64,000 bases of DNA from positions 558,001 to 622,000 of the forward strand of contig NZ_CP110001.1 of NCBI RefSeq assembly GCF_025947185.1. Reading direction: 5' to 3'. The DNA comes from Flavobacterium sp. N2038 (lineage in GTDB: Bacteria; Bacteroidota; Bacteroidia; Flavobacteriales; Flavobacteriaceae). This document shows, one piece after another, positions 34,488-43,814 of this stretch; the stretch's first letter is position 1; each line of letters opens with the position of its first letter. A model generated the notes under the pieces. It was not told where the DNA came from, ran no database searches, and worked only from the letters and a program-made list of their open reading frames with translations. The position numbers and the translations under genes are program-made.

Positions 34488-35854
34488 TAATATGCTTTTT
34501 GATCGCCTTTAAAAATATTTACTATCGTTTGAAAAATTATTTTCAGATCCAGAATCAGAGACCAGTTTTCAATATAAAAAACGTCAAATTTTATTCGGTT
34601 TATCATATCTCTTTCCATTTTAATTTCACCTCTAAAACCACTTACCTGCGCCAATCCTGTAATACCAGGTTTAACACAGTGTCGCATCATGTATTTTTTC
34701 ACCTTATTTCCGTACTCTTTATTTTGTACCCAAAGATGTGGTCTTGGTCCAACAACAGACATGTCTCCCACTAAAACATTAATAAATTGAGGTAATTCAT
34801 CGATACTTGTTTTTCTCATAAATCTCCCCACAATTGTAACTCGCGGATCATCTTTTGAAGCTTCTTTTTCTGTTGTTTTATTAATCCTCATCGAACGAAA
34901 TTTATAACATACAAATTCATTCTCATCCATTCCTGGTCTGCCTTGCTTAAAAAATACAGGCCCTTTTGACTCTAGTTTTATTAAAATTGCTAAAATTGGA
35001 TATAACCATGACAACAAAAAAACAATTACAAAAATGGAAAAAACAATATCAAAAAATCGCTTAAAAAATTTTATTGCTGGTTCATTCAGTAAGGTTTGCT
35101 TTAATGAAAGAACCGGGAAAAAATCATAATAATCTATTCTTAGGTTCTTTGAAAAAATCTCTTTTGTGTCGGGAATAAATTTAATTGTTTTGTTATTTTC
35201 ATCGGCAAAATCAATCAAATCTTTTAAATAATTATTAGACACCTCGTTTAAAGAGCAATAGATTTCATCTACCTCATTTTCAACTACAAATGGTTTTAAA
35301 TCGGTTAATTTTCCTGTAATATTTTGATGCGTTTTTTTATCCGAAAAATATCCTAGAAAACGATATCCGTAATCTTTTCTTGTTTCAAAAAGATCTTTTA
35401 AACGAATTGCTTCAGGAGTAAAACCAATGATAACAGCATTTCTATAATTACTCCCTGTTATTATCCGATATTCTTTTAAATAAAAAAAGAGCGAAAACTT
35501 AAAAATAGTTACAAGCAGAAAAACTAAAGAAATAAAAACAGTAATAGTTGTCGCATTAAAAATAACTTGTCTCGAAAACGGGAAAAAAGCGACTACGGTT
35601 AATAAAAACAAAATTCCCTGTTTCAGAATTTTAGATGCAATTTCGATTGGAGTTGTAAACCGATAAATGGCATAAAATTTTATACTGTAAGCAATTAATC
35701 CCCAACTGATAACTTGATAAAAAAGCAATAACAGTATATTTGAAACCTGCTCATTAAATAGAAAAAAACTTATTACAACAATAATTATCAGGTCAATTAA
35801 AATGCTAATTGGCCTGATATATTTGGAGTATCTTCCTATTTGAGATGCGGTCAT
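34487..35854 (-). CDS. Polyprenyl-phosphate sugar-1-phosphate transferase (WcaJ/WbaP-like)
   Basis: A 455-residue initiating transferase that puts the first sugar phosphate on undecaprenyl phosphate. Residues about 13-130 hold four membrane helices, 135-240 a nucleotide-fold-like domain, and 255-455 the catalytic bacterial sugar transferase domain: KRFFDIVFSIFVIVFLLSWL, GPVFFKQGRPG, YKFRSMR, KTSIDELPQFINVL, GDMSVVGPRPH. Full length and intact. It begins the surface-polysaccharide assembly route, with UDP-xylose synthase upstream and GT2 downstream on one transcript. Confidence 0.93.
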   Translation of the reverse strand: MTASQIGRYSKYIRPISILIDLIIIVVISFFLFNEQVSNILLLLFYQVISWGLIAYSIKFYAIYRFTTPIEIASKILKQGILFLLTVVAFFPFSRQVIFNATTITVFISLVFLLVTIFKFSLFFYLKEYRIITGSNYRNAVIIGFTPEAIRLKDLFETRKDYGYRFLGYFSDKKTHQNITGKLTDLKPFVVENEVDEIYCSLNEVSNNYLKDLIDFADENNKTIKFIPDTKEIFSKNLRIDYYDFFPVLSLKQTLLNEPAIKFFKRFFDIVFSIFVIVFLLSWLYPILAILIKLESKGPVFFKQGRPGMDENEFVCYKFRSMRINKTTEKEASKDDPRVTIVGRFMRKTSIDELPQFINVLVGDMSVVGPRPHLWVQNKEYGNKVKKYMMRHCVKPGITGLAQVSGFRGEIKMERDMINRIKFDVFYIENWSLILDLKIIFQTIVNIFKGDQKAY

Positions 35855-35881
35855 AATTGCTTCTAATGCTAAAAAATAACC

Positions 35882-36865
35882 TTACTTTATGTAACTTGAG
35901 AAATCTTTATGTTCTTCTTTAGAAAGTTCTTCTTTAGAAAGTGATCTAAAATAATCATATGTAATTTTCATTCCTTCAGAGCGGCTTACTTTTGCCTCCC
36001 AGCCCAGTAATTCTTTAGCTTTTGTTATGTCTGGCTGACGCTGTAACGGATCATTTACCGGCAACGGATGATATACCACTTTTTGATTTGTTCCTGTAAG
36101 TTTTATGATTTCTTCGGCGAAATCTTTAATGGTAATTTCATCAGGATTTCCAATATTTACCGGATAAACATAATCTGAATGTAATAATCTGTAAATCCCT
36201 TCAACCTGATCATCAACATAACAGAAAGAACGTGTTTGCATTCCGTCTCCAAAAATCGTTAAATCTTCTCCTCGTAAAGCCTGTCCAATAAAAGCCGGAA
36301 TAACACGACCATCATTTAATCGCATTCTTGGACCATATGTATTAAAAATACGGACTATTCTGGTTTCTACACCATGAAAAGTATGGTACGCCATGGTTAT
36401 AGATTCCTGAAAACGTTTTGCTTCATCATAAACTCCTCTCGGTCCAATTGTATTTACATTTCCGTAATATTCTTCGGTTTGAGGATGTACTAGTGGATCT
36501 CCATATACTTCTGAAGTCGATGCAATTAAAATTCTGGCTTTTTTTACACGAGCCAAACCTAATAAGTTATGTGTTCCTAGTGATCCAACTTTTAAAGTCT
36601 GGATTGGAATTTTTAAATAATCTATAGGACTTGCAGGTGATGCAAAATGCAAGATATAATCTAAATCACCAGGAACATGAACAAACTTGGTAATATCGTG
36701 ATGATAAAACTCAAAATGCTCCAGTTTGAATAAATGCTCGATGTTTTTAAGATCTCCAGTTATCAAATTATCCATTCCTATAACATAATAACCCTCTTTG
36801 ATAAAGCGATCGCACAAATGTGATCCTAAAAAACCCGCTGCTCCGGTAATAAGTATTCTTTTCAT
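35882..36865 (-). CDS. UDP-glucuronate decarboxylase (UDP-xylose synthase)
   Basis: A 327-residue extended short-chain dehydrogenase/reductase that converts UDP-glucuronate to UDP-xylose with bound NAD. NAD motif [14 protein letters not shown] (about residues 8-21), catalytic [10 protein letters not shown] and YDEAKRFQE (Tyr-x3-Lys), and [20 protein letters not shown] are typical of UXS. A longer frame reaches 36985, but its extra 40 residues resemble translated leader, so I use the ATG at 36865. It precedes the initiating sugar transferase gene by 27 bases. This suggests a xylose- or uronate-derived sugar in the polymer; no UDP-glucose dehydrogenase gene is in the window. Confidence 0.88.
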   Translation of the reverse strand: MKRILITGAAGFLGSHLCDRFIKEGYYVIGMDNLITGDLKNIEHLFKLEHFEFYHHDITKFVHVPGDLDYILHFASPASPIDYLKIPIQTLKVGSLGTHNLLGLARVKKARILIASTSEVYGDPLVHPQTEEYYGNVNTIGPRGVYDEAKRFQESITMAYHTFHGVETRIVRIFNTYGPRMRLNDGRVIPAFIGQALRGEDLTIFGDGMQTRSFCYVDDQVEGIYRLLHSDYVYPVNIGNPDEITIKDFAEEIIKLTGTNQKVVYHPLPVNDPLQRQPDITKAKELLGWEAKVSRSEGMKITYDYFRSLSKEELSKEEHKDFSSYIK

Positions 36866-37030
36866 AATGATTTTTTGACCTTTTGTTTTTGATAATCTCT
36901 GCAAATATGCACAAATGTAATAAAATATACCGCCTTTAAAAATGACTAAAACTTTAAGTAAAAGAGAGATTTGTTTTTTATTCAATATTAATAGGTTTAT
37001 TTTACTTTTACTAAACTAAATTTATCTGTT

Positions 37031-38107
37031 TTGAAAGTTGTACATGTTGTAGAAGCACTAGAAGGTGGCGTTTATTCCTATTTTAAAGATCTTTCCTGGT
37101 TTTTTGGAAGTGAAGAAGTGCGCAAAACTGTTGATACGACAATCATTTACAGTGGTCATCGAAATGGTGTAAATCCTGCAAAAGTACAAGCAGAGTTTTC
37201 TACTAATGTAAAGCTAATTCATATGAGTATGGTTCGGGAAATTGCTCCATTTCAGGATTTAAAATCGCTTTATAAACTAAGAAAGCAACTTCAAGAAATC
37301 AATCCGGACATTATTCATCTTCATTCTTCAAAAGCCGGAGTTTTAGGCAGAATTGCCGTTTTTGCCCTATTTAAAAAAAGGAAAGTTTTTTATACTCCTC
37401 ATGGTTATGCCTTTTTAAGAACTGACATTTCAAAAACAACGCAAAACCTTTATTTTACAATTGAAAAGAGTTTTCAGCAAGTTTTTGGAGGAACAACTAT
37501 TGCCTGTGGAGATACCGAATTTGAAATTGCAAAAACTATTGGTCACTCAAAACTAAATAGAAATGGCGTTGATATAACAACAATACGTCAGTATTTTTTG
37601 TCTCATCAAAATGCAAAACTAACCGTCGGAATTTTAGGAAGAATTACAGCGGCCAGAAATCCTCAATTATTTAATGAAATCGCACTTCGTTTCCCCGATT
37701 ACAATTTTATCTGGATTGGAGATGGTGAATTGAGGGATTTAATTACTGCCCCAAATGTTCAGATTACAGGTTGGATTTTAGATAAAAATATTGTTTTAAA
37801 TACTTTAAATAAGATTGATATTTATCTTCAAACTTCTCTTTGGGAGGGACTACCAATTGCTGTTCTTGAAGCAATGGTTCTGGAAAAACCCGTAATCGCT
37901 ACCAATATAGTTGGAAATAAAGATATTGTGATCCCAAATGAAACCGGATTTCTTTTTGATGATATAAACGAATTAGAAAATTATTTTGAAGCTTTAAAAG
38001 ATGCAAATACCAGAGTTTCTTTTGGAGAAAGAGCATTTAAAAGATGTCAGAAGTTATTCGATATCAATCAAAATTTTGAACAACTTCTGGAGCTCTACCA
38101 GGAATAA
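37031..38107 (+). CDS. Glycosyltransferase family 4
   Basis: A 358-residue GT-B enzyme with an N-terminal acceptor domain (KVVHVVEALEGGVYSYFKDL) and C-terminal donor site LWEGLPIAVLEAMVLEKPVI (about 270-289), where the EX7E motif is intact. Translation appears to start at TTG (37031), since no ATG fits the first strand. It is the only plus-strand transferase in the cluster. Its last 44 bases overlap the 3' end of the O-antigen ligase-like gene on the other strand. Confidence 0.87.
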   Translation: MKVVHVVEALEGGVYSYFKDLSWFFGSEEVRKTVDTTIIYSGHRNGVNPAKVQAEFSTNVKLIHMSMVREIAPFQDLKSLYKLRKQLQEINPDIIHLHSSKAGVLGRIAVFALFKKRKVFYTPHGYAFLRTDISKTTQNLYFTIEKSFQQVFGGTTIACGDTEFEIAKTIGHSKLNRNGVDITTIRQYFLSHQNAKLTVGILGRITAARNPQLFNEIALRFPDYNFIWIGDGELRDLITAPNVQITGWILDKNIVLNTLNKIDIYLQTSLWEGLPIAVLEAMVLEKPVIATNIVGNKDIVIPNETGFLFDDINELENYFEALKDANTRVSFGERAFKRCQKLFDINQNFEQLLELYQE

Positions 38108-39380
38108 ATTTCTTTTGCATCCAATAACTGGCAAAAATTGAAAACCATAATCCGCTGAAAGCAATGCCATCAAAACGAAGGAGAAAATCATCTGTCAGGT
38201 TTGAAGTAAGAAAAATGAAAAAAAACGAAAATATAATCCCATTTTTAAGATCATAACCCAAATATCCTATCGTAAAAATATAAAGTAAAGCTACAAGGGG
38301 GCCCAGAATTCCAAACTTTAATAAAAAATCAAGAAACTGATTGTGCGTAGGAAACTCGTATTTAGCCAAAAAATGCTGATTGGTTTCTGCAAAATATTTA
38401 TTCAATTCCGGTTTGCTATCTGCCGCGCCAACGCCAAAAGGAAGATTCTTTAAAGACAATTCCCAAGCCGATTTCCAAATGGAAACCCGGGTAACAAATG
38501 AATTAAAAACTTTGTATTCAGGATGATCAATTTCATCCAGTTTTCCCACCTTATCCATGTAGGCGAAAGTTGTTGAAGTATATTTTTCTTTCATATACGG
38601 GTTTTTCTGAACAAAGAAAAACAACGTTCCACCAAGCAAAATCAAGACAATTGTACTCGCGTAAATCATTCTTCTAATATTAATTCTGGCTCTGATTTCA
38701 AAAAATACAACAATTAAAAAACCTGCCAATGCGTTTACCAATGCCATTCTGGTATTCACAAAAAGAACAAAAAAGAAAGATAATAGAAACACCATAAACC
38801 GAACTGCCTTTAAACCTGGTTTTTCATTGTTTCTAAAGCTGTAAAAAACAAAATATAGTGCACAAACAGATACAAATGCTAAATGCATATTTAAAGCCGG
38901 AGCATGAATACCAAGTGTTTCAGAAAATTTATAACCCATTTCGAATAAATCGATTCCGCTTAAATATTTCTGCATCAATTCGGGATAAACAACATTAAAT
39001 CTAATAAAGAAAAACAGTATTACAGCAGTAGTGGCGACAGCGTAAATCTGCAATAATTTTAAAAAATCTATACGCTGATAATTTCCAATAATAAAAAGAG
39101 GAAATAATAACAAAGAGATATTCTTTTCGAGCGATTTTAATCCTTTGGAAAATGAATCATTATTCCAAAAAAGCAAAATTTCAAGTAAAAGCGGAGACGC
39201 AATACAAACCATTAAAATAAATGCCGTCTTGTCAAATTTTAATTTTCTGAAAAAAATCAAATTAAAAACACCAAATAAAATGATAAGCAACGTACATGGC
39301 TTTCTAAAAATCATTGTAATTGCTATCAGACACAAGAAAATGTGAAAAATTCTACTGAAGTTCTTTTCGGAAAGATTCAT
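38064..39380 (-). CDS. O-antigen ligase/polymerase-like membrane protein
   Basis: About 438 residues with roughly 11-12 helices. The large periplasmic loop (about 270-350), with the segment SAWELSLKNLPFGVGAADSK and the following FPTHNQFLDFLLKFGI, matches the WaaL/Wzy O-antigen ligase signature, including the conserved His. The frame has a TTG 12 bases upstream, but the ATG at 39380 is preferred. It overlaps the next upstream gene by 29 bases, indicating tight coupling. Whether it polymerises units or ligates the chain to lipid A cannot be told. Confidence 0.85.
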   Translation of the reverse strand: MNLSEKNFSRIFHIFLCLIAITMIFRKPCTLLIILFGVFNLIFFRKLKFDKTAFILMVCIASPLLLEILLFWNNDSFSKGLKSLEKNISLLLFPLFIIGNYQRIDFLKLLQIYAVATTAVILFFFIRFNVVYPELMQKYLSGIDLFEMGYKFSETLGIHAPALNMHLAFVSVCALYFVFYSFRNNEKPGLKAVRFMVFLLSFFFVLFVNTRMALVNALAGFLIVVFFEIRARINIRRMIYASTIVLILLGGTLFFFVQKNPYMKEKYTSTTFAYMDKVGKLDEIDHPEYKVFNSFVTRVSIWKSAWELSLKNLPFGVGAADSKPELNKYFAETNQHFLAKYEFPTHNQFLDFLLKFGILGPLVALLYIFTIGYLGYDLKNGIIFSFFFIFLTSNLTDDFLLRFDGIAFSGLWFSIFASYWMQKKFIPGRAPEVVQNFD

Positions 39381-40410
39381 AGTATAAGGCAAAATAAATT
39401 AAAGGAAAAATACCTATTTTATGTCTCACGGCAGTTCCTAAATCTGGTTCAAACATACCCTGCACGATAAAAAAAGAAAAAATAACCAGTAAAACCAAAA
39501 GTTCTTTAGAATACCGTATTCGCTCTTTTAAGCATTTGGCAAAACGCACCAGTAAAATATAAAACAGTAAAAGTTGCCAAATTATAAAAACTATAATTTG
39601 AGGAGAAAATAGATGTTTTAATCCATTTACCGGAACATTAACTGTAAAGAAACCGTAGAAAATACCAATTGCTTCTCCGTACCATGTATCTGTTTTTACA
39701 GGTGAAATAATAATCGAATTAGCATCTGCAGATCCCATTCTTCCATCGTTTACCACATTTCGGCTAATTTCAGAAAGATATTTTCCTTTTATGACTCCAT
39801 GACTAAAAGACAAAAAAACAGCGATTAAAAGGCCATAAAAAATCGTTTTTACAGTTTTGTTTTTAAAACTTATCAAACTAATCGCATACATTCCTCCGCC
39901 AATAATAGGCATAAAAGCATAATAAGGACGATAAACCGCTCCAAAAAACAGCAACATTAGAACTGTAACGATAATTGTTTTTTGCAATGAAACCTGATCA
40001 TTTTTGCACATTAAAACAATTGGTACAACGTATAAAAATGTAAGGAATTCTTTTGAGGGCATTGAGATGAAAATAGCGATCATCAAAATTCCCATATAAA
40101 CCAAAATATTCTTTACATTGATTTTTTCAAAAGTTTCGGGAATCCCAATTTTATACAAAACATACATTAAAATAGGAAATTGTATGAGTCCTACAACCGG
40201 AAAAGGCAAATAACGCAAGCCTGAGATCTTATAAAACAAAATTGTAAGCGGGTAACTTCCCAAATAACCAATTTCATTTCCTTTATCATAGGCAATGGTT
40301 GCAGCGTCATAAAAAAACTTTGGAGGTAAGACAAAAAAAGACACAAATGCAACTACCAGATTGGCCATTGCAAGTAGCAGGAATGTGGCGGTGCTTTTTT
40401 TAATTTTCAT
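39352..40410 (-). CDS. Multi-pass membrane protein, probable polysaccharide polymerase
   Basis: A 352-residue protein with about 9-10 helices. It has ISMPSKEFLTFLYVVPIV and PDLGTAVRHKIGIFPLIYFA, the paired Ser-Lys-Glu and Arg-His motifs seen in EpsG/Wzy-type proteins that join repeat units. No close family identified. It overlaps the flanking genes on both sides (11 and 29 bases), so it is embedded in the operon. With the ligase-like protein next door, one may polymerise and the other attach. Confidence 0.72.
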   Translation of the reverse strand: MKIKKSTATFLLLAMANLVVAFVSFFVLPPKFFYDAATIAYDKGNEIGYLGSYPLTILFYKISGLRYLPFPVVGLIQFPILMYVLYKIGIPETFEKINVKNILVYMGILMIAIFISMPSKEFLTFLYVVPIVLMCKNDQVSLQKTIIVTVLMLLFFGAVYRPYYAFMPIIGGGMYAISLISFKNKTVKTIFYGLLIAVFLSFSHGVIKGKYLSEISRNVVNDGRMGSADANSIIISPVKTDTWYGEAIGIFYGFFTVNVPVNGLKHLFSPQIIVFIIWQLLLFYILLVRFAKCLKERIRYSKELLVLLVIFSFFIVQGMFEPDLGTAVRHKIGIFPLIYFALYYESFRKELQ

Positions 40411-41500
40411 CTTTAGTCTTTACTATTTCCTGGTATAAAAGTACGTGCTTATCTATCATAAATTCGATATCAAATTCTTGTGCTCTTGCTTTACAAGCAT
40501 TTACTGTATTTTCATAAAACTCTTTTTCATTCATTAATCTCTTAATATAAAAAGCCAATTCTTCTGCATTTCCTTTTTCAAATAAAATACCAGCTCCTTC
40601 AGTAATTGCCATTCCTGAAACATTTGAAGCAATAAATGGTTTTCCTGATGCCATACTTTCAATAGCCGTAAGACTTAATCCTTCTCCTTTTGAACTTAAA
40701 ACAGAAATATCTGCTGCTTTTAAAAGTTGTGGAACATTGGTACGGCTTCCTAAAAAATAAACTCTGCTTGTAACCTTAAGTTCTTTAGACAGACTTTCAC
40801 AATTTTCTCTAAAAGGGCCATTTCCAACAAAAATAAGCTTAAAATTTTCAGGTAAATATTGCATTGCTTTTATCACTGTTTCAGGATCTTTATGCTTATT
40901 AAAACTTGCAATTTGTATTAATAAAACATCGTGATCCTCAAAAGATTCTGAAATTAATTTTCTTTCATATGGTCTAGCATTATATACATTTTGAAGCTTT
41001 ACTCCATTCTGAATTACAACAAGCTTAGATTTTGGATTTCTAAGATGTTCTTTACGAATTTTACAAACCTCATCTGTAATGCAAACAACTTTATCATAAA
41101 ATTTATAAATAAAACGATCTAACAAACTTAAAAAGTAACTATTTATACGCGGATTTGTCGCACTATGCTCTGTTACAACTAATTTAATTTTGGAAAAAGA
41201 AAAAATCTTTGCCAGAACAATCCAATATTGTGAAGGAAACAAATGAACGTGCGCAATATCATATTTCCATAAAAAAGGCATCAGTCTAAAAACATGCAAC
41301 GGATTGTATGCTTTTGAACCTATCGAATAGATTTTACAGCAATTCATTGTCTTTAAAACTTTTAAAAAAGGAAAATCGTCCCCGTTAAGTACTAATAAAT
41401 CTGTCTGAATTCCTCTTTTATTATAAAGTGGAATGGTATCTAAAAGCAGCTTTTCGGCTCCTCCCGTTTCTAAACTATTTATTACATGAAGTACTTTCAT
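40400..41500 (-). CDS. Glycosyltransferase family 4
   Basis: A 366-residue GT-B retaining-type transferase. N-terminal HVINSLETGGAEKLLLDTIP (residues 4-23) carries the Gly-Gly-Ala loop. The donor site is SSKGEGLSLTAIESMASGKP near residue 275, with the EX7E glutamates present. The segment VVTEHSATNPRINSYF near residue 105 is family-typical. It overlaps the preceding polymerase-like gene by 11 bases and follows the flippase gene by 2, so it is part of the same polysaccharide operon. Confidence 0.9.
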   Translation of the reverse strand: MKVLHVINSLETGGAEKLLLDTIPLYNKRGIQTDLLVLNGDDFPFLKVLKTMNCCKIYSIGSKAYNPLHVFRLMPFLWKYDIAHVHLFPSQYWIVLAKIFSFSKIKLVVTEHSATNPRINSYFLSLLDRFIYKFYDKVVCITDEVCKIRKEHLRNPKSKLVVIQNGVKLQNVYNARPYERKLISESFEDHDVLLIQIASFNKHKDPETVIKAMQYLPENFKLIFVGNGPFRENCESLSKELKVTSRVYFLGSRTNVPQLLKAADISVLSSKGEGLSLTAIESMASGKPFIASNVSGMAITEGAGILFEKGNAEELAFYIKRLMNEKEFYENTVNACKARAQEFDIEFMIDKHVLLYQEIVKTKDEN

Positions 41501-41502
41501 TT

Positions 41503-42807
41503 TTAATTCAAAAAAACTTTGATTTTATCCTTTTTATAAATAATAACTGCCACAACAAAATTCCAGAAAAACGAACTGGTAACAAATGCAATTGCAGCAC
41601 CTGTCATGCCATAAACCGGAATTAAAAATCGGTTTAAAACGAAATTAATGATAACCGTGACAATTAAAATTATTTGAAAAATGTGCTGCCTCCCTGTCAT
41701 ATTCAAATAAATTGATGCGCTTCCAAACGCTGAACAAATTCCCTGACCAATTATTAAAATCAAAAAAGCCTCTTTTGCCGCGACATATTGATGTCCGAAA
41801 CAAGATAAAACACGTTCCGAAAAAATACTAATCAATATAATAACCGGACATGTAATCGCAAAAATCAAACGTGAACTGTTTCTAATAATTTTAACTAGTT
41901 CCGCTTTATTTCCACTCGAAAAAAACTCTGCAATTTTTGCTGAAATTGTAATATTTATTGTTAGAATAATAACCGAAATGATGGTCATGACTTTAACTCC
42001 AACAGAATAAAAAGCTACTGTTTCATCGTTTCTATATTTTTTTAAAAACATAATGTCAAAACTCATCAATAAAAATATTGCCATTCCACTGATTGCGATT
42101 GGATATGATTTTAGAAAAACCTCTTTGCTGGAAATATTTTCAGTTGTTTCCTTTGTCCTCATTTTTTTGAAATAAACAAAAACAAAAAAGGAACTAATAA
42201 TGGAAAGAAACACAAAACCAAGCAGAAAAACATCTACCAGATAATTTTCTTTATGCCAGTAAAATAAAATAACAGAGCCTATTATTAACGGAATATATTT
42301 GATGATATTCCGAAACAATTCTGCAATGTACAATTTGTCCAGAGCTCTGAAAATTTCAGTGTTTAAAGTGGAAATTCCATAAAAAAACAGTGTTGCTGCA
42401 CCTTTTAGCAGAATCAAATATACTTCCTGATCATCAAAATAATTGTTTATTATTTCTTTACTAATCAGAGAAATAATTAATAAGGCCAGAATAGATGTAA
42501 AGAACAGCATTACAACCATCTTGAAGTATATTTTTTTTATTTCTTCAAGTGCGTTTAAACTTGCCAGTTTTCCTTTAAAATATAAAATCGACTGGTCAAA
42601 ACCTAGTAAGCAAATACTTCCTATGGACAATAGAAAAGAACGAACAAAATCATATTGTCCAACTATTTTTGGACTGTATGATTTTGTCAAGAATATGGTG
42701 AAACCAAACAATAAAAGAACTCCAAAAATCCTTAAAAACAAAGTACCAAAACTTTGCCTTAAAAATGGATTTTTTGAAATTCTTTTTAAAAGACTATTCG
42801 TTTTCAA
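41503..42807 (-). CDS. Polysaccharide flippase (Wzx-like)
   Basis: A 434-residue inner-membrane protein with about 12 helices of the MOP superfamily. It opens with the amphipathic LKRISKNPFLRQSFGTLFLR and then FGFTIFLTKSYSPKIVGQYD, as in Wzx proteins. It should flip lipid-linked repeat units to the periplasm for the polymerase encoded nearby. It sits 6 bases after the Wzz-like gene. A separate flippase-like protein is encoded at 3.5 kb, probably for another glycan. Confidence 0.88.
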   Translation of the reverse strand: MKTNSLLKRISKNPFLRQSFGTLFLRIFGVLLLFGFTIFLTKSYSPKIVGQYDFVRSFLLSIGSICLLGFDQSILYFKGKLASLNALEEIKKIYFKMVVMLFFTSILALLIISLISKEIINNYFDDQEVYLILLKGAATLFFYGISTLNTEIFRALDKLYIAELFRNIIKYIPLIIGSVILFYWHKENYLVDVFLLGFVFLSIISSFFVFVYFKKMRTKETTENISSKEVFLKSYPIAISGMAIFLLMSFDIMFLKKYRNDETVAFYSVGVKVMTIISVIILTINITISAKIAEFFSSGNKAELVKIIRNSSRLIFAITCPVIILISIFSERVLSCFGHQYVAAKEAFLILIIGQGICSAFGSASIYLNMTGRQHIFQIILIVTVIINFVLNRFLIPVYGMTGAAIAFVTSSFFWNFVVAVIIYKKDKIKVFLN

Positions 42808-42813
42808 TTACTT

Positions 42814-43806
42814 TTAAAGTTGGTTTACTTGAGAAAGTGCCAGTTGTTTGCGATAAAATTTCAAAAACAATCTGATTAAAACAAACATCAAAAGGAAGAA
42901 AACAGGTAATATAATTTTAAAATTGCTATTTACTACTTTTACCTCGTTTATGTTTAAAGTCGAATTAACTTCTTTGATTGTTTTATCAAAACTAATCAGC
43001 TTAAACCTGTTTTTTCCCTGGTCAATTACAAGTTTCTGTTTGGTTTTTATAATATCATTCAATTGCAAATTCTCATTATAATACACCAATTTATCATTCT
43101 TTGCACTACTTTTTACTGTACTTGAAAATCCCTTTAAAACATCATCAATTTGAGCAATTATGGTGTCATTTTGAGCGATTTCTCTCTGCAGATTTTTATA
43201 TCCAATTTGCTGAATTGAATTGAAATAAGCAGAGCTGTTCAAATATTTTAGTAACGGTTCAACAATATCCTTTTCTTCTGTAATTTGATTTGAAACAAAA
43301 GATATGGTATGAAATGTATAATTTTTGCTTGTTACATTATCTTCCAAAACCTTTTTTACTTCGCCAACCTCAGCCATTAATTTAATGAGTTCAAAATTTT
43401 GCTGTTTGTCTTCAATAAATTTATAAACGTCTGCAACTGGTTTAATTTCAATCCTTTTAATTTTTAAAGGATGTTGTATTCCAACCACTTTTTTTAGAAA
43501 AACGGTATCGCCGGAAGCAATTTTTGATTGTATCAGGTCAATTTTGCTGTACAAATAATCAACGCTTTCAAAATTTGGCGTAACTGTAATCTGATTCTGA
43601 AACGTTTTTTTGTGTGAGTCTACATACCAACCAAGACCAAAACCAAGCACGAGCAAAATAAGCACGATAATCCAGTTTCTAATAAAAAACTGAATGCTTC
43701 TAAAAATAGACCTGTTAATGCGATCAAAGAAATTACCTATACTTTTTGAAAGCTGAAAAATGTCAATTTCCTGATCAGAATTATTTTGGGGTACTTTTGT
43801 ACTCAT
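42814..43806 (-). CDS. Wzz-like chain-length/export membrane protein
   Basis: A 330-residue protein with two membrane helices (about residues 44-66 and 302-320) bracketing a periplasmic region with a coiled-coil part, the architecture of Wzz/polysaccharide co-polymerases. The first helix is NWIIVLILLVLGFGLGWYVD and the region after it (FQNQITVTPNFESVDYLYSK) suits the Wzz domain. There is no C-terminal tyrosine kinase. Sequence divergence is high, so the call rests on topology and position between flippase and DUF6909 genes. Confidence 0.75.
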   Translation of the reverse strand: MSTKVPQNNSDQEIDIFQLSKSIGNFFDRINRSIFRSIQFFIRNWIIVLILLVLGFGLGWYVDSHKKTFQNQITVTPNFESVDYLYSKIDLIQSKIASGDTVFLKKVVGIQHPLKIKRIEIKPVADVYKFIEDKQQNFELIKLMAEVGEVKKVLEDNVTSKNYTFHTISFVSNQITEEKDIVEPLLKYLNSSAYFNSIQQIGYKNLQREIAQNDTIIAQIDDVLKGFSSTVKSSAKNDKLVYYNENLQLNDIIKTKQKLVIDQGKNRFKLISFDKTIKEVNSTLNINEVKVVNSNFKIILPVFFLLMFVLIRLFLKFYRKQLALSQVNQL

Positions 43807-43814
43807 TTATGAAT

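Noticed and set aside
35882..36985. N-terminal 40-residue extension of the UXS protein
   Set aside because: The extra residues do not fit the Rossmann-fold start; the ATG at 36865 gives the normal MKRILITG beginning.
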